Below, piece by piece: positions 1 to 6,986 of a stretch of DNA of 7,239 bases (the stretch's first letter is position 1; each line of letters starts with the position of its first letter). A model generated the notes under the pieces. That model made no database searches and had not been told where the DNA came from. It saw only the letters and a program-made list of their open reading frames with translations. Made by a program: the position numbers and the translations under genes. Origin of the DNA: Lachnospiraceae bacterium (lineage in GTDB: Bacteria > Bacillota > Clostridia > Lachnospirales > Lachnospiraceae); assembly GCA_017477005.1 (NCBI GenBank), contig JAFUXY010000160.1, forward strand, positions 1-7,239, written 5' to 3'.

Positions 1-1
1 A

Positions 2-232
2 GGAGCCGGGCAGATGTACCGTGGCGTGGAAATGGACGTGACGCTGCTTCCGAAAATCAAATTGGAGGTCGTTGTCAGCAAAATTCCGGTGGACAGCATT
101 ATTGAAACGGCGAAGCGAACGCTGTATACCGGAAAGATAGGCGATGGGAAAATCTTTGTCTATCCGGTGAGCCGTGTTGTCAAGATCCGCACCGGAGAGG
201 AGGACTTCGCCGCGTTGCAGGATGTGGAATAG
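2..232 (+). CDS. glnB/glnK: PII-family nitrogen regulatory protein, C-terminal part (5' end outside window)
   Basis: PII proteins are small trimeric cytoplasmic sensors that bind ATP/ADP and 2-oxoglutarate and control ammonium transporters and nitrogen enzymes through a flexible T-loop. The visible 76 residues align without gaps to residues 41-112 of E. coli GlnB, plus a four-residue tail (QDVE). The T-loop half (YRGVE), the LLPKIKLE strand with the Lys58 equivalent, the B-loop TGKIGDGKIFV with the Lys90 equivalent, and the C-loop IRTGEE with the Arg103 equivalent are all present. The Tyr51 position is methionine (YRGVEM), so the classical uridylylation site is missing. The frame is open to the window edge, so the start lies upstream; the ATG at 14 is an internal Met at the Leu45 position, not a start. 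The gene ends in TAG and is followed 10 bases later by a strong terminator, so it closes its own transcript. An ammonium transporter gene upstream is a common arrangement but cannot be seen. GlnB and GlnK cannot be told apart here. Confidence 0.95.
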   Translation, partial: GAGQMYRGVEMDVTLLPKIKLEVVVSKIPVDSIIETAKRTLYTGKIGDGKIFVYPVSRVVKIRTGEEDFAALQDVE

Positions 233-242
233 AACGATGTCA

Positions 243-274
243 GGAGACGGTAATAAATCCGTCTCCATTTTTTT
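243..274 (+). terminator. Intrinsic terminator of the PII gene
   Basis: A perfect 8-bp stem (GGAGACGG at 243-250 paired with CCGTCTCC at 259-266) encloses an 8-base AT loop and is followed by A and then seven T residues (268-274), with a second T-rich run to 285. It begins 10 bases after the PII stop codon. It should end the PII transcript and separate it from the genes downstream. Confidence 0.92.
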
Positions 275-307
275 CTCCATTTTTTGAGTGAGATAGGGGA
301 TTTGTCG

Positions 308-336
308 TTGAAGAAAAAGAAGAGTCGTGGTATGAT
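308..336 (+). promoter_or_regulatory. Sigma-A promoter with extended -10, for the 92-residue gene
   Basis: TTGAAG (308-313, four of six consensus bases) and TATGAT (331-336, five of six) are separated by exactly 17 bases. A TG one base upstream of the -10 box (TGGTATGAT, from 328) makes it an extended -10 promoter. Predicted transcription starts near 343, which would give a leader of about 40 bases before the ATG at 385. It lies downstream of the PII terminator, so the small gene would be transcribed independently. Prediction from sequence only. Confidence 0.7.
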
Positions 337-384
337 GGGAAGCATCCAAATGTAGGGGAGTTTGGTGTTGCAAAGGGGAAAAAC

Positions 385-663
385 ATGAAGCAGAATGAAA
401 TTAATGATATAGTGAATGGAATTTTGGAATCAATGAAGGTGAGTCGGCAAAGTATAATTATCAGGGAGAACAGTTTGAGAACTCTGTCAATCGTTCTTAT
501 GATTAGAGATGCGTTTGAGTTGAGAGGAAATGCCGACTATAAAGATTTCTATATTGTATCTAAGACGCAAGCAGAAGAGCAGATTGAATCCGCCCAAGAA
601 GTTTTAGGAATGATTAAGCCTTATCTTGAAAAACAGTGGAGTGAAGCAAAAATTTCCCCTTGA
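385..663 (+). CDS. Hypothetical 92-residue helical protein, AT-rich orphan gene
   Basis: I do not recognise this protein. Support for a real gene: an ATG six bases after AAAGGGG (372-378, a good ribosome binding site), a promoter at the right distance upstream, and an open frame in AT-rich DNA where chance frames close quickly. The product has no Cys or His and looks mostly alpha-helical. A short hydrophobic patch (LSIVLMI, residues 34-40) is too short for a membrane span. The second half is charged, with Glu/Gln-rich heptad-like spacing at residues 60-85 (KTQAEEQIESAQ...), and could be a small helical bundle or partner-binding domain. There is no signal peptide or metal-binding motif. GC is about 36% by hand count, against about 54% at the start of gltB, which suggests a different origin. 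The stop codon lies inside the -35 box of the next promoter. Function unknown; a link to nitrogen control is only suggested by position. Confidence 0.72.
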   Translation: MKQNEINDIVNGILESMKVSRQSIIIRENSLRTLSIVLMIRDAFELRGNADYKDFYIVSKTQAEEQIESAQEVLGMIKPYLEKQWSEAKISP

Positions 664-688
664 CATCTCTCAAAAGAAAAAGTAGAAT
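660..688 (+). promoter_or_regulatory. Near-consensus sigma-A promoter for gltB-gltD
   Basis: A perfect TTGACA (660-665) and TAGAAT (683-688, five of six) are separated by exactly 17 bases. The TGA stop codon of the small upstream gene (661-663) lies inside the -35 box. Transcription should start near 695, leaving about 144 bases of untranslated leader before the gltB ATG at 839. No comparable promoter was seen between the leader hairpin and gltB, so this is the likely main promoter of the operon. A promoter this close to consensus would be expected to need downstream or repressor control if gltB is regulated. Confidence 0.82.
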
Positions 689-763
689 ATAAGGAACTGT
701 TAAGAAATGTCAAAGGCGGCATAGGTTTTTCGAAAACGAAAGTGAAACGATTTTTGTGGAAGC

Positions 764-803
764 AAGGGCGCTTCGGGTATTTGATACTCGGAGTGCCTTT
801 TTT
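764..803 (+). terminator. Terminator hairpin in the gltB leader, candidate attenuator
   Basis: A 14-bp stem (767-780 with 784-797, three G:U wobbles, loop TTG) is followed at once by six T residues (798-803). AAG at 764-766 can extend the stem against the first T residues. It has the form of an intrinsic terminator on the + strand. It lies about 70 bases after the predicted start of transcription and 35 bases before the gltB ATG. It may end transcripts from the small gene at 385-663 and also attenuate the gltB operon. A weak alternative pairing of 712-718 with 794-800 would disrupt the hairpin, but I see no convincing antiterminator, T-box, or hexaloop ANTAR-type RNA pair. Confidence 0.75.
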
Positions 804-825
804 CGTTCAGGAATCAGAGATCTTT

Positions 826-830
826 GGAGG
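826..830 (+). promoter_or_regulatory. Ribosome binding site that fixes the gltB start
   Basis: GGAGG is followed by eight bases and then ATG at 839, an ideal arrangement. The longer open frame could begin at a TTG at 824, but that codon overlaps this GGAGG and has no binding site of its own, so 839 is the better start. Confidence 0.88.
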
Positions 831-838
831 ATGAGAAT

Positions 839-3800
839 ATGGATGGTTTGAGGGAGCGGATACAAAGAGAAGGGCTTTATGATCCGGCGTTTGAGCACGA
901 CAACTGCGGGATCGGAGCCATCATTGACGTGGAAGGACGGCAAAGCCACCAGATTGTCAGCGACGCGCTTTCCATAGTGGAAAATCTCGAGCATCGGGCC
1001 GGGAAGGACGCGGAGGGAGAGACCGGGGACGGCGTGGGTATCCTGACGCAGATTCCGCATGCTTTTTTCGTCAAAAAAATGAAGGCTCTGGGATTGGAGC
1101 TTCCGCCTGCCCGGCAGTACGGCGTGGGCATGTTCTTCTTTCCGCAGAACGACCTGGCAATGCGGCAGGCAAAATCCATGTTTGAAATCATTACCACGAA
1201 AGCCAACCTGACGCTGTTGGGATGGAGGGAAGTGGAGTCTGCGCCGGAGGTGTTGGGAAAGCGGGCCAGGGAATGTATGCCGCGAATTGCTCAGGTGTTT
1301 ATCCAGCGGCCGGAGGAGATTTCAGACGACGCAGAGTTTGACCGGGTTCTCTACATTATCCGCCGTGAGTTTGAGCAAAGCAGTGCCAATACCTATGTGC
1401 CGTCGTTGTCCTGTCGAACGATTGTCTACAAGGGGATGTTTTTGGTGAATCAGCTTCGCTTGTTTTTCAAGGATTTGGAGGATCCGGATTATGAATCGGC
1501 GATCGCGATGGTGCATTCCCGTTTTTCGACGAACACCATGCCGAGCTGGAACCGGGCGCATCCGAACCGTTTCATCGTGCATAATGGCGAGATCAATACG
1601 ATTAAAGGGAATGCGGACAAGATGCTCGCGAGAGAAGAGACCATGTACACCGGGAAATTCTCAGAAGAGGATATGATCAAGGTGCTGCCGGTGATCTCGC
1701 AGAGCGGGTCGGATTCGGCGATGCTCGATAATACGCTGGAATTTCTGGTCATGAGCGGCATGGAGCTTCCGCTGGCGGCGATGATTACGATTCCGGAGCC
1801 CTGGGCGCACAATGAGACGCTGTCGCAGGAGGAACGGGATTTTTATCAGTATTATGCCACGATGATGGAGCCGTGGGATGGGCCTGCTTCGATTTTGTTT
1901 TCGGACGGCGATGTAATGGGGGCAATTTTGGATCGTAATGGGCTTCGTCCTTCACGGTATTATGTGATGGACGACGGCAGGCTGATCCTGGCCTCGGAAG
2001 TGGGCGTTTTGGAGCTTCCGGAAAGCCATATTATCAAAAAAGAGAGGCTGCATCCGGGAAAGATCCTGCTGGTGGATACAAAGGAAAAACGGATCCTTTA
2101 TGATGATGAGATCAAGGCAAAATATGCGCATGCCAATCCATTTGGGGAGTGGCTGGACCGCAATCTGCTGCTGCTTTCGGATCTGAAGATTCCGAATCGA
2201 AAGGTGCCGAATTATTCGAAGGAACAGCGAAAAAAATTACAGATCGCATTCGGCTATACTTGGGAAAATTACCACGAGGGAATCCTATCTATGGCATTGT
2301 CCGGCAGCGAACAGATCGGATCCATGGGAGTGGATACGCCGATTACTGTGCTTTCCGAACAGTATCAGCCGTTGTTTTATTATTTTAAGCAATTGTTTGC
2401 GCAGGTGACGAATCCGCCGATCGACGCGCAGCGGGAAAAGATCGTGACCTCCTGCACGGTCTATGTCGGGAAAAATGGAAATCTGCTCGAACAAAAGCCG
2501 GAGAACTGCCACGTATTAAAAATCAATAATCCGATTCTGACAGACCTCGATCTTCTGAAAATAGAGGATTTGAAGCAGGAGGGATTCAGGGTCGCCAAGG
2601 TTTCGACCCTGTATTACAAGGGCACGCCGATGAAACGGGTGATCCACCGCCTGTTTTTGGAGGTGGATAAGGTCTATCGGCAGGGGACGAATATCCTCAT
2701 TCTTTCGGATCGGGGCGTGGATGAAAACCATGTAGCGATCCCCTCGTTGTTGGCGGTGGCGGCTGTACACAAGCATTTGGTGGATACGCGAAAGAGCACG
2801 GCAATGTCTCTGATCCTGGAATCGGGGGAACCACGGGAGGTGCATCATTTCGCCACGCTGCTGGGCTACGGCGCGTCGGCGGTCAATCCCTATCTGGCGC
2901 ATGCGACGATTGCGGAGCTTGTGGAAGGGGAGCTGTTGGACAAGGATTATTATGCGGCGGTCGAGGATTATGACAGTGCGGTATTGTCCGGCATTGTGAA
3001 GATCGCCTCCAAGATGGGGATATCGACGATTCAGTCCTATCAGGGCAGCAAGATTTTTGAGGCGATTGGTATTTCAGAAGAGGTAATCGACGAGTATTTC
3101 ACCGGCACCACCAGCCGGATCGGAGGGATTACTTTGGAAGATATTGGACGCGCCGCCGATGAGCAGCACAGCCGAGCATTTGACCCGTTGGGACTGCCAG
3201 TGGAGTTGGAATTGCCGTCGGTTGGCAGGCACAAAAAAAGAGGACAGGGGGAGAACCACCGTTATAATCCGCAGACGATTCATATGCTGCAGGCCGCTAC
3301 GAGAGAAGGGGATTTTGAGAAATTCAAGGCCTACACGAAGCTGGTGGACAGCGAGGACACCGGATATCTTCGGAGCCTGCTGGATTTCCGTTTTCCGAAA
3401 AAAGGAATCCCTCTTTCTGAGGTCGAAGACGAGCGGTCGATTGTCAAGCGGTTCAAGACAGGCGCTATGTCCTACGGATCGATTTCCGAGGAAGCCCACC
3501 AGACCTTGGCGATCGCGATGAACCATCTGCATGGAAAATCAAACAGTGGAGAGGGCGGGGAGAGCGAGGAACGCATATGTTCTGCAGGCACGAAGGATGA
3601 CCGAAGCTCCGCAATCAAACAGGTCGCCAGTGGCAGATTCGGCGTTACCAGCCGGTATCTGGTGAGCGCGAAGGAGATACAGATCAAGATGGCGCAGGGC
3701 GCCAAGCCGGGTGAGGGCGGTCATCTGCCCGGGAAAAAGGTGTATCCGTGGATTGCCAAAACGAGACATTCCACGCCGGGCGTGAGTTTGATTTCTCCGC

Positions 3801-5413
3801 CGCCTCACCATGATATTTATTCGATTGAGGATTTGGCTGAGCTGATCTATGATCTGAAAAACGCAAACAAATACGCGCGTATTTCCGTGAAACTGGTGTC
3901 GGAGGCCGGGGTTGGAACGGTAGCGGCGGGCGTGGCCAAGGCCGGAGCTGGTGTCATTTTGATCTCCGGCTACGATGGTGGAACCGGAGCCGCGCCGCTT
4001 TCTTCGATTCACAACGCCGGGATGCCCTGGGAGCTGGGGCTGGCGGAAACCCATCAGACGTTGGTGGCCAATGGCCTGCGCAATCAGGTAGTAATCGAGA
4101 CAGACGGCAAGCTGATGAGCGGGCGAGATGTGGCGATGGCGGCTATATTGGGCGCGGAGGAATTTGGTTTTGCGACGGCGCCGCTGGTGACGATGGGATG
4201 TGTGATGATGCGGGCCTGCCAGTCGGATACCTGTCCGATGGGAGTCGCGACACAGAATCCCAGCTTGAGGAAACGGTTTTCGGGAAAGCCAGAGTATGTG
4301 GAGAATTTCATGCTCTTTATCGCCAGAGAGCTGCGGGAGATCATGGCGGCTTTGGGGGTTCGGTCGGTGGACGAGCTAGTCGGACGAACCGATCTCATAC
4401 AGGTGAAGGGGGATCTGTCTCCCAAACAGCAGAAGCTCGACCTCGAGCGGATCCTTGTGGATATGTCCGGTGTGGACAGGAAACAGATTACCTTTGAGTC
4501 CAAACAGCCGTATGCCTTCAAGCTGGAACGCACAAAGGATGAACGGGAGCTTCTTTCGAGGAAGGAGGTCAAGGAATCGCTGGAGACAGGATCAAAATCC
4601 AAGGTCTCTCTTCATGTCCGGAATACGGATCGCGCCTTTGGCACGCTTTTGGGAGCGGAGATTACCAGAAAGCATCCGGAGGGGCTTTTGCCGGATACGA
4701 TCGCAATTGACTGTCGGGGAGCCGGGGGGCAGAGCTTTGGCGCGTTTATTCCCAGGGGTCTGACACTGGATCTGACTGGCGATAGTAATGATTATTTTGG
4801 AAAAGGCTTGTCCGGCGGAAAGCTCATCGTGCATACGCCGCCCGAAGCGAAGTATGATTCAAAGGAAAATATCATTATCGGAAATGTGGCGTTGTACGGC
4901 GCGACCTCCGGGGAGGCGTATATTGCCGGAATGGCCGGGGAACGGTTTGCCATCCGCAATTCGGGCGCAACGGCCGTAGTGGAGGGCGTCGGAGAGCACG
5001 GCTGCGAATATATGACGGGCGGCGTTGTGGTGGTTTTGGGATCGACTGGAAAGAATTTTGCGGCGGGTATGAGCGGCGGCATTGCCTATATCCTCGATGA
5101 AGAAAACAAGCTCTACAAAAATCTGAACAAGCAGCTTGTGAGCATGGAAAATGTGGAAAATAAAATGGATCTCGAGGAATTGAAACGGATCATCGGAGAC
5201 CATGTGCGTTATACGAATTCTCCAAAAGGGCGGGAGATTTTGGAGCGGTTTGAGGATTTCGTGCCGCATTTCAAGAAGATTATTCCGACCGATTACAAAG
5301 AAATGCTGCGGTTGATTGCAGAAGAGCAGGAGCAGGGCGCCGATGCGGAGACGGCGAAGATTGAGGCATTTAGGATTTATTCTGCGCGGCACGAAGCCGC
5401 TGCTGCAAATTGA
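839..5413 (+). CDS. gltB: Glutamate synthase (NADPH) large subunit
   Basis: This cytoplasmic iron-sulfur flavoenzyme hydrolyses glutamine, channels the ammonia to 2-oxoglutarate, and reduces the imine to give two glutamates; electrons come from NADPH through GltD. The product has 1524 residues, normal for the family. Domains in order: class II amidotransferase from about 23 to 430, with Cys23 (DNCGIG) as the nucleophile after removal of a 22-residue propeptide, SRFSTN from 227 and HNGEIN from 248; central domain about 470-780 (GSMGVDTP from 494, FAQVTNPPID from 520); FMN/2-oxoglutarate barrel about 830-1200 (SNSGEGGE from 901, AKPGEGGH from 955, GYDGGTG from 1044); and the 3Fe-4S cysteines Cys1121, Cys1127 and Cys1132 with the expected C-x5-C-x4-C spacing. 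The C-terminal beta-helix (GXGXG domain) follows at about 1270-1460, with GAGGQSFG from 1294. No frameshift or missing key residue was seen. It is first in an operon with gltD. In Bacillus the same subunit is called GltA. Confidence 0.98.
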   Translation: MDGLRERIQREGLYDPAFEHDNCGIGAIIDVEGRQSHQIVSDALSIVENLEHRAGKDAEGETGDGVGILTQIPHAFFVKKMKALGLELPPARQYGVGMFFFPQNDLAMRQAKSMFEIITTKANLTLLGWREVESAPEVLGKRARECMPRIAQVFIQRPEEISDDAEFDRVLYIIRREFEQSSANTYVPSLSCRTIVYKGMFLVNQLRLFFKDLEDPDYESAIAMVHSRFSTNTMPSWNRAHPNRFIVHNGEINTIKGNADKMLAREETMYTGKFSEEDMIKVLPVISQSGSDSAMLDNTLEFLVMSGMELPLAAMITIPEPWAHNETLSQEERDFYQYYATMMEPWDGPASILFSDGDVMGAILDRNGLRPSRYYVMDDGRLILASEVGVLELPESHIIKKERLHPGKILLVDTKEKRILYDDEIKAKYAHANPFGEWLDRNLLLLSDLKIPNRKVPNYSKEQRKKLQIAFGYTWENYHEGILSMALSGSEQIGSMGVDTPITVLSEQYQPLFYYFKQLFAQVTNPPIDAQREKIVTSCTVYVGKNGNLLEQKPENCHVLKINNPILTDLDLLKIEDLKQEGFRVAKVSTLYYKGTPMKRVIHRLFLEVDKVYRQGTNILILSDRGVDENHVAIPSLLAVAAVHKHLVDTRKSTAMSLILESGEPREVHHFATLLGYGASAVNPYLAHATIAELVEGELLDKDYYAAVEDYDSAVLSGIVKIASKMGISTIQSYQGSKIFEAIGISEEVIDEYFTGTTSRIGGITLEDIGRAADEQHSRAFDPLGLPVELELPSVGRHKKRGQGENHRYNPQTIHMLQAATREGDFEKFKAYTKLVDSEDTGYLRSLLDFRFPKKGIPLSEVEDERSIVKRFKTGAMSYGSISEEAHQTLAIAMNHLHGKSNSGEGGESEERICSAGTKDDRSSAIKQVASGRFGVTSRYLVSAKEIQIKMAQGAKPGEGGHLPGKKVYPWIAKTRHSTPGVSLISPPPHHDIYSIEDLAELIYDLKNANKYARISVKLVSEAGVGTVAAGVAKAGAGVILISGYDGGTGAAPLSSIHNAGMPWELGLAETHQTLVANGLRNQVVIETDGKLMSGRDVAMAAILGAEEFGFATAPLVTMGCVMMRACQSDTCPMGVATQNPSLRKRFSGKPEYVENFMLFIARELREIMAALGVRSVDELVGRTDLIQVKGDLSPKQQKLDLERILVDMSGVDRKQITFESKQPYAFKLERTKDERELLSRKEVKESLETGSKSKVSLHVRNTDRAFGTLLGAEITRKHPEGLLPDTIAIDCRGAGGQSFGAFIPRGLTLDLTGDSNDYFGKGLSGGKLIVHTPPEAKYDSKENIIIGNVALYGATSGEAYIAGMAGERFAIRNSGATAVVEGVGEHGCEYMTGGVVVVLGSTGKNFAAGMSGGIAYILDEENKLYKNLNKQLVSMENVENKMDLEELKRIIGDHVRYTNSPKGREILERFEDFVPHFKKIIPTDYKEMLRLIAEEQEQGADAETAKIEAFRIYSARHEAAAAN

Positions 5414-5476
5414 TCAGCAGGGGATGAAAAACGCAGGACCGCATAGATTTTTGGATGGAGGCGAGGGAGGTATCGC

Positions 5477-6964
5477 ATGGGAAAAACAACGGGTTTTTTG
5501 GAATATGAACGCGTGGATGGGCCGGTTCGAAAAGAGGCGGACAGGGTGAAGGATTTTCGGGAATTTCACGAAAGCCTGTCGATCGCCGAACAACAAAAGC
5601 AGGCGGCGCGGTGTATGGACTGCGGCATCCCGTTTTGCCAGGCCGGGGTCATGATTTCCGGAATGGCTTCCGGCTGTCCGCTTCACAATTTGGTTCCCGA
5701 AATCAACGATTTGGTGTATCATGGGAGGATGAAGGAAGCCTATCAGAGACTTTCTATGACGCATAGCTTTCCGGAATTTACGAGCCGGGTCTGTCCAGCG
5801 CTCTGTGAGGCGGCCTGTACCTGCGGCCTCCATACCTGTCCGGTTGCCACCAAAGAAAATGAGAAGGCCGTGATCGAATACGCCTATACGCATGGCTTTG
5901 TGGAGGAACCCATTCCAGCGACAAGGACTGGAAAGAGGGTAGCGGTGGTCGGAAGCGGCCCATCCGGGCTTTCGGCGGCACAGCTTTTGAACCGGCGGGG
6001 GCATGAGGTGACGGTGTATGAACGAAAGGATCGGCTGGGCGGGCTGCTGCGTTATGGCATACCCAATATGAAATTGGAGAAATCCCTGATTGACAGACGG
6101 ATCCAATTGATGGAACAGGCTGGCGTTCGTTTTGTGGTAAACGCAGATGTGGGAAAAGAGATTCCCGCTAAAACCTTGCTGGCGGAATACGACAGCGTGA
6201 TCCTGGCTTGTGGGGCATCCCAGCCTAGAGATCTTTCTATTCCCGGCAGAGACGCTGCGGGCATCTATTTTGCAGTGGACTTTCTGGGTATGGTAACAAA
6301 GCAATTGCTGGATACGGAATTTGCGGAATTCCCTTTTGCGTTGGCGAAGGGCAAAGAGGTGATCGTGATCGGCGGCGGAGATACCGGAAACGACTGTGTC
6401 GGCACCTGTATCCGTTTGGGCGCGAAGAGCGTCATTCAGCTTGAGATGATGCCAAGACTCTCCGATGAAAGATTGCCCTCCAATCCTTGGCCGGAATGGC
6501 CGAAGGTACGAAAGGTGGATTATGGACAGGAAGAGGCGATCTGGAAATTCGGTACGGATCCGAGAATCTACCAAACGACGGTCAAGGAGTTTCAAAAGGA
6601 CAAAAAGGGACAGGTGAAGGGCGCGGTGCTGGTCTCTTTGGAGCCAAAGAAGGATGAGAAAACTGGGAGGATGAATATGGTTCCGGTGGAGGGATCCGAA
6701 CGTGTGGTATCCGCCCAGTTGGTACTCATTGCGGCTGGCTTTTTGGGCAGTGAAAAATATGTGACGGACAGCTTTGAGGTGGAAACAGATGGGCGGACGA
6801 ATGTGAAAACCCCGGCGGACGGCTATGCTACGAGCCGCCCAAAGGTGTATGCGGCCGGAGATATGCGGCGGGGTCAATCTCTCGTCGTGTGGGCGATTGC
6901 GGAGGGCCGACAGGCGGCGAAAGCGGTCGATCAGGCGCTGATGGGGTATACGAACCTTACTTGA
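5477..6964 (+). CDS. gltD: Glutamate synthase small subunit (NADPH-dependent FAD/iron-sulfur protein)
   Basis: This subunit takes electrons from NADPH onto FAD and passes them through 4Fe-4S clusters to the FMN of GltB. It has 495 residues, typical length. The N-terminal ferredoxin-like part carries Cys46, Cys49, Cys54 and Cys67 ([10 protein letters not shown], then GCPLHN), with a 12-residue gap before the fourth cysteine that resembles Bacillota GltD rather than the shorter proteobacterial spacing. A second group is Cys106, Cys110, Cys114, Cys116 and Cys121 ([10 protein letters not shown]...). The FAD-binding GSGPSG starts at residue 159, the NADPH-binding GGGDTGND at 299, and the C-terminal FAD motif [10 protein letters not shown] at 459. 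The ATG follows GGGAGG (5465-5470) by six bases. The 63-base gap after gltB holds no terminator or promoter that I can see, so it is co-transcribed. Related NADPH-dependent oxidoreductases share this fold, but adjacency to gltB settles the assignment. In Bacillus it is named GltB. Confidence 0.97.
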   Translation: MGKTTGFLEYERVDGPVRKEADRVKDFREFHESLSIAEQQKQAARCMDCGIPFCQAGVMISGMASGCPLHNLVPEINDLVYHGRMKEAYQRLSMTHSFPEFTSRVCPALCEAACTCGLHTCPVATKENEKAVIEYAYTHGFVEEPIPATRTGKRVAVVGSGPSGLSAAQLLNRRGHEVTVYERKDRLGGLLRYGIPNMKLEKSLIDRRIQLMEQAGVRFVVNADVGKEIPAKTLLAEYDSVILACGASQPRDLSIPGRDAAGIYFAVDFLGMVTKQLLDTEFAEFPFALAKGKEVIVIGGGDTGNDCVGTCIRLGAKSVIQLEMMPRLSDERLPSNPWPEWPKVRKVDYGQEEAIWKFGTDPRIYQTTVKEFQKDKKGQVKGAVLVSLEPKKDEKTGRMNMVPVEGSERVVSAQLVLIAAGFLGSEKYVTDSFEVETDGRTNVKTPADGYATSRPKVYAAGDMRRGQSLVVWAIAEGRQAAKAVDQALMGYTNLT

Positions 6965-6986
6965 ACGAGGCAAAGAGGAGAATGGC

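Noticed and set aside
160..345. 61-codon minus-strand frame over the PII 3' end and terminator
   Set aside because: It runs through the terminator hairpin, has no ribosome binding site that I can see, and its product is low-complexity (FFFFN, KKWRKKWRR) from the T/A-rich terminator region.
707..724. Five-codon leader peptide (MSKAA) in the gltB leader
   Set aside because: It starts only about 12 bases after the predicted transcription start, so there is little room for a ribosome binding site. It has no run of glutamate or glutamine codons as expected of an attenuation peptide.
695..803. ANTAR-target double hairpin or T-box in the gltB leader
   Set aside because: No pair of stems with hexaloops (A first, G fourth) can be drawn, the terminator loop has the wrong size, and no T-box consensus sequence is present.
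824..838. TTG start adding five residues to GltB
   Set aside because: The TTG overlaps the GGAGG ribosome binding site of the ATG at 839 and has no suitable binding site upstream.
5400..5420. CTGCTG/CAGCAG inverted repeat across the gltB stop codon
   Set aside because: Only six base pairs with a nine-base loop and no T-run after it. It is unlikely to terminate transcription, and gltD clearly follows in the same unit.
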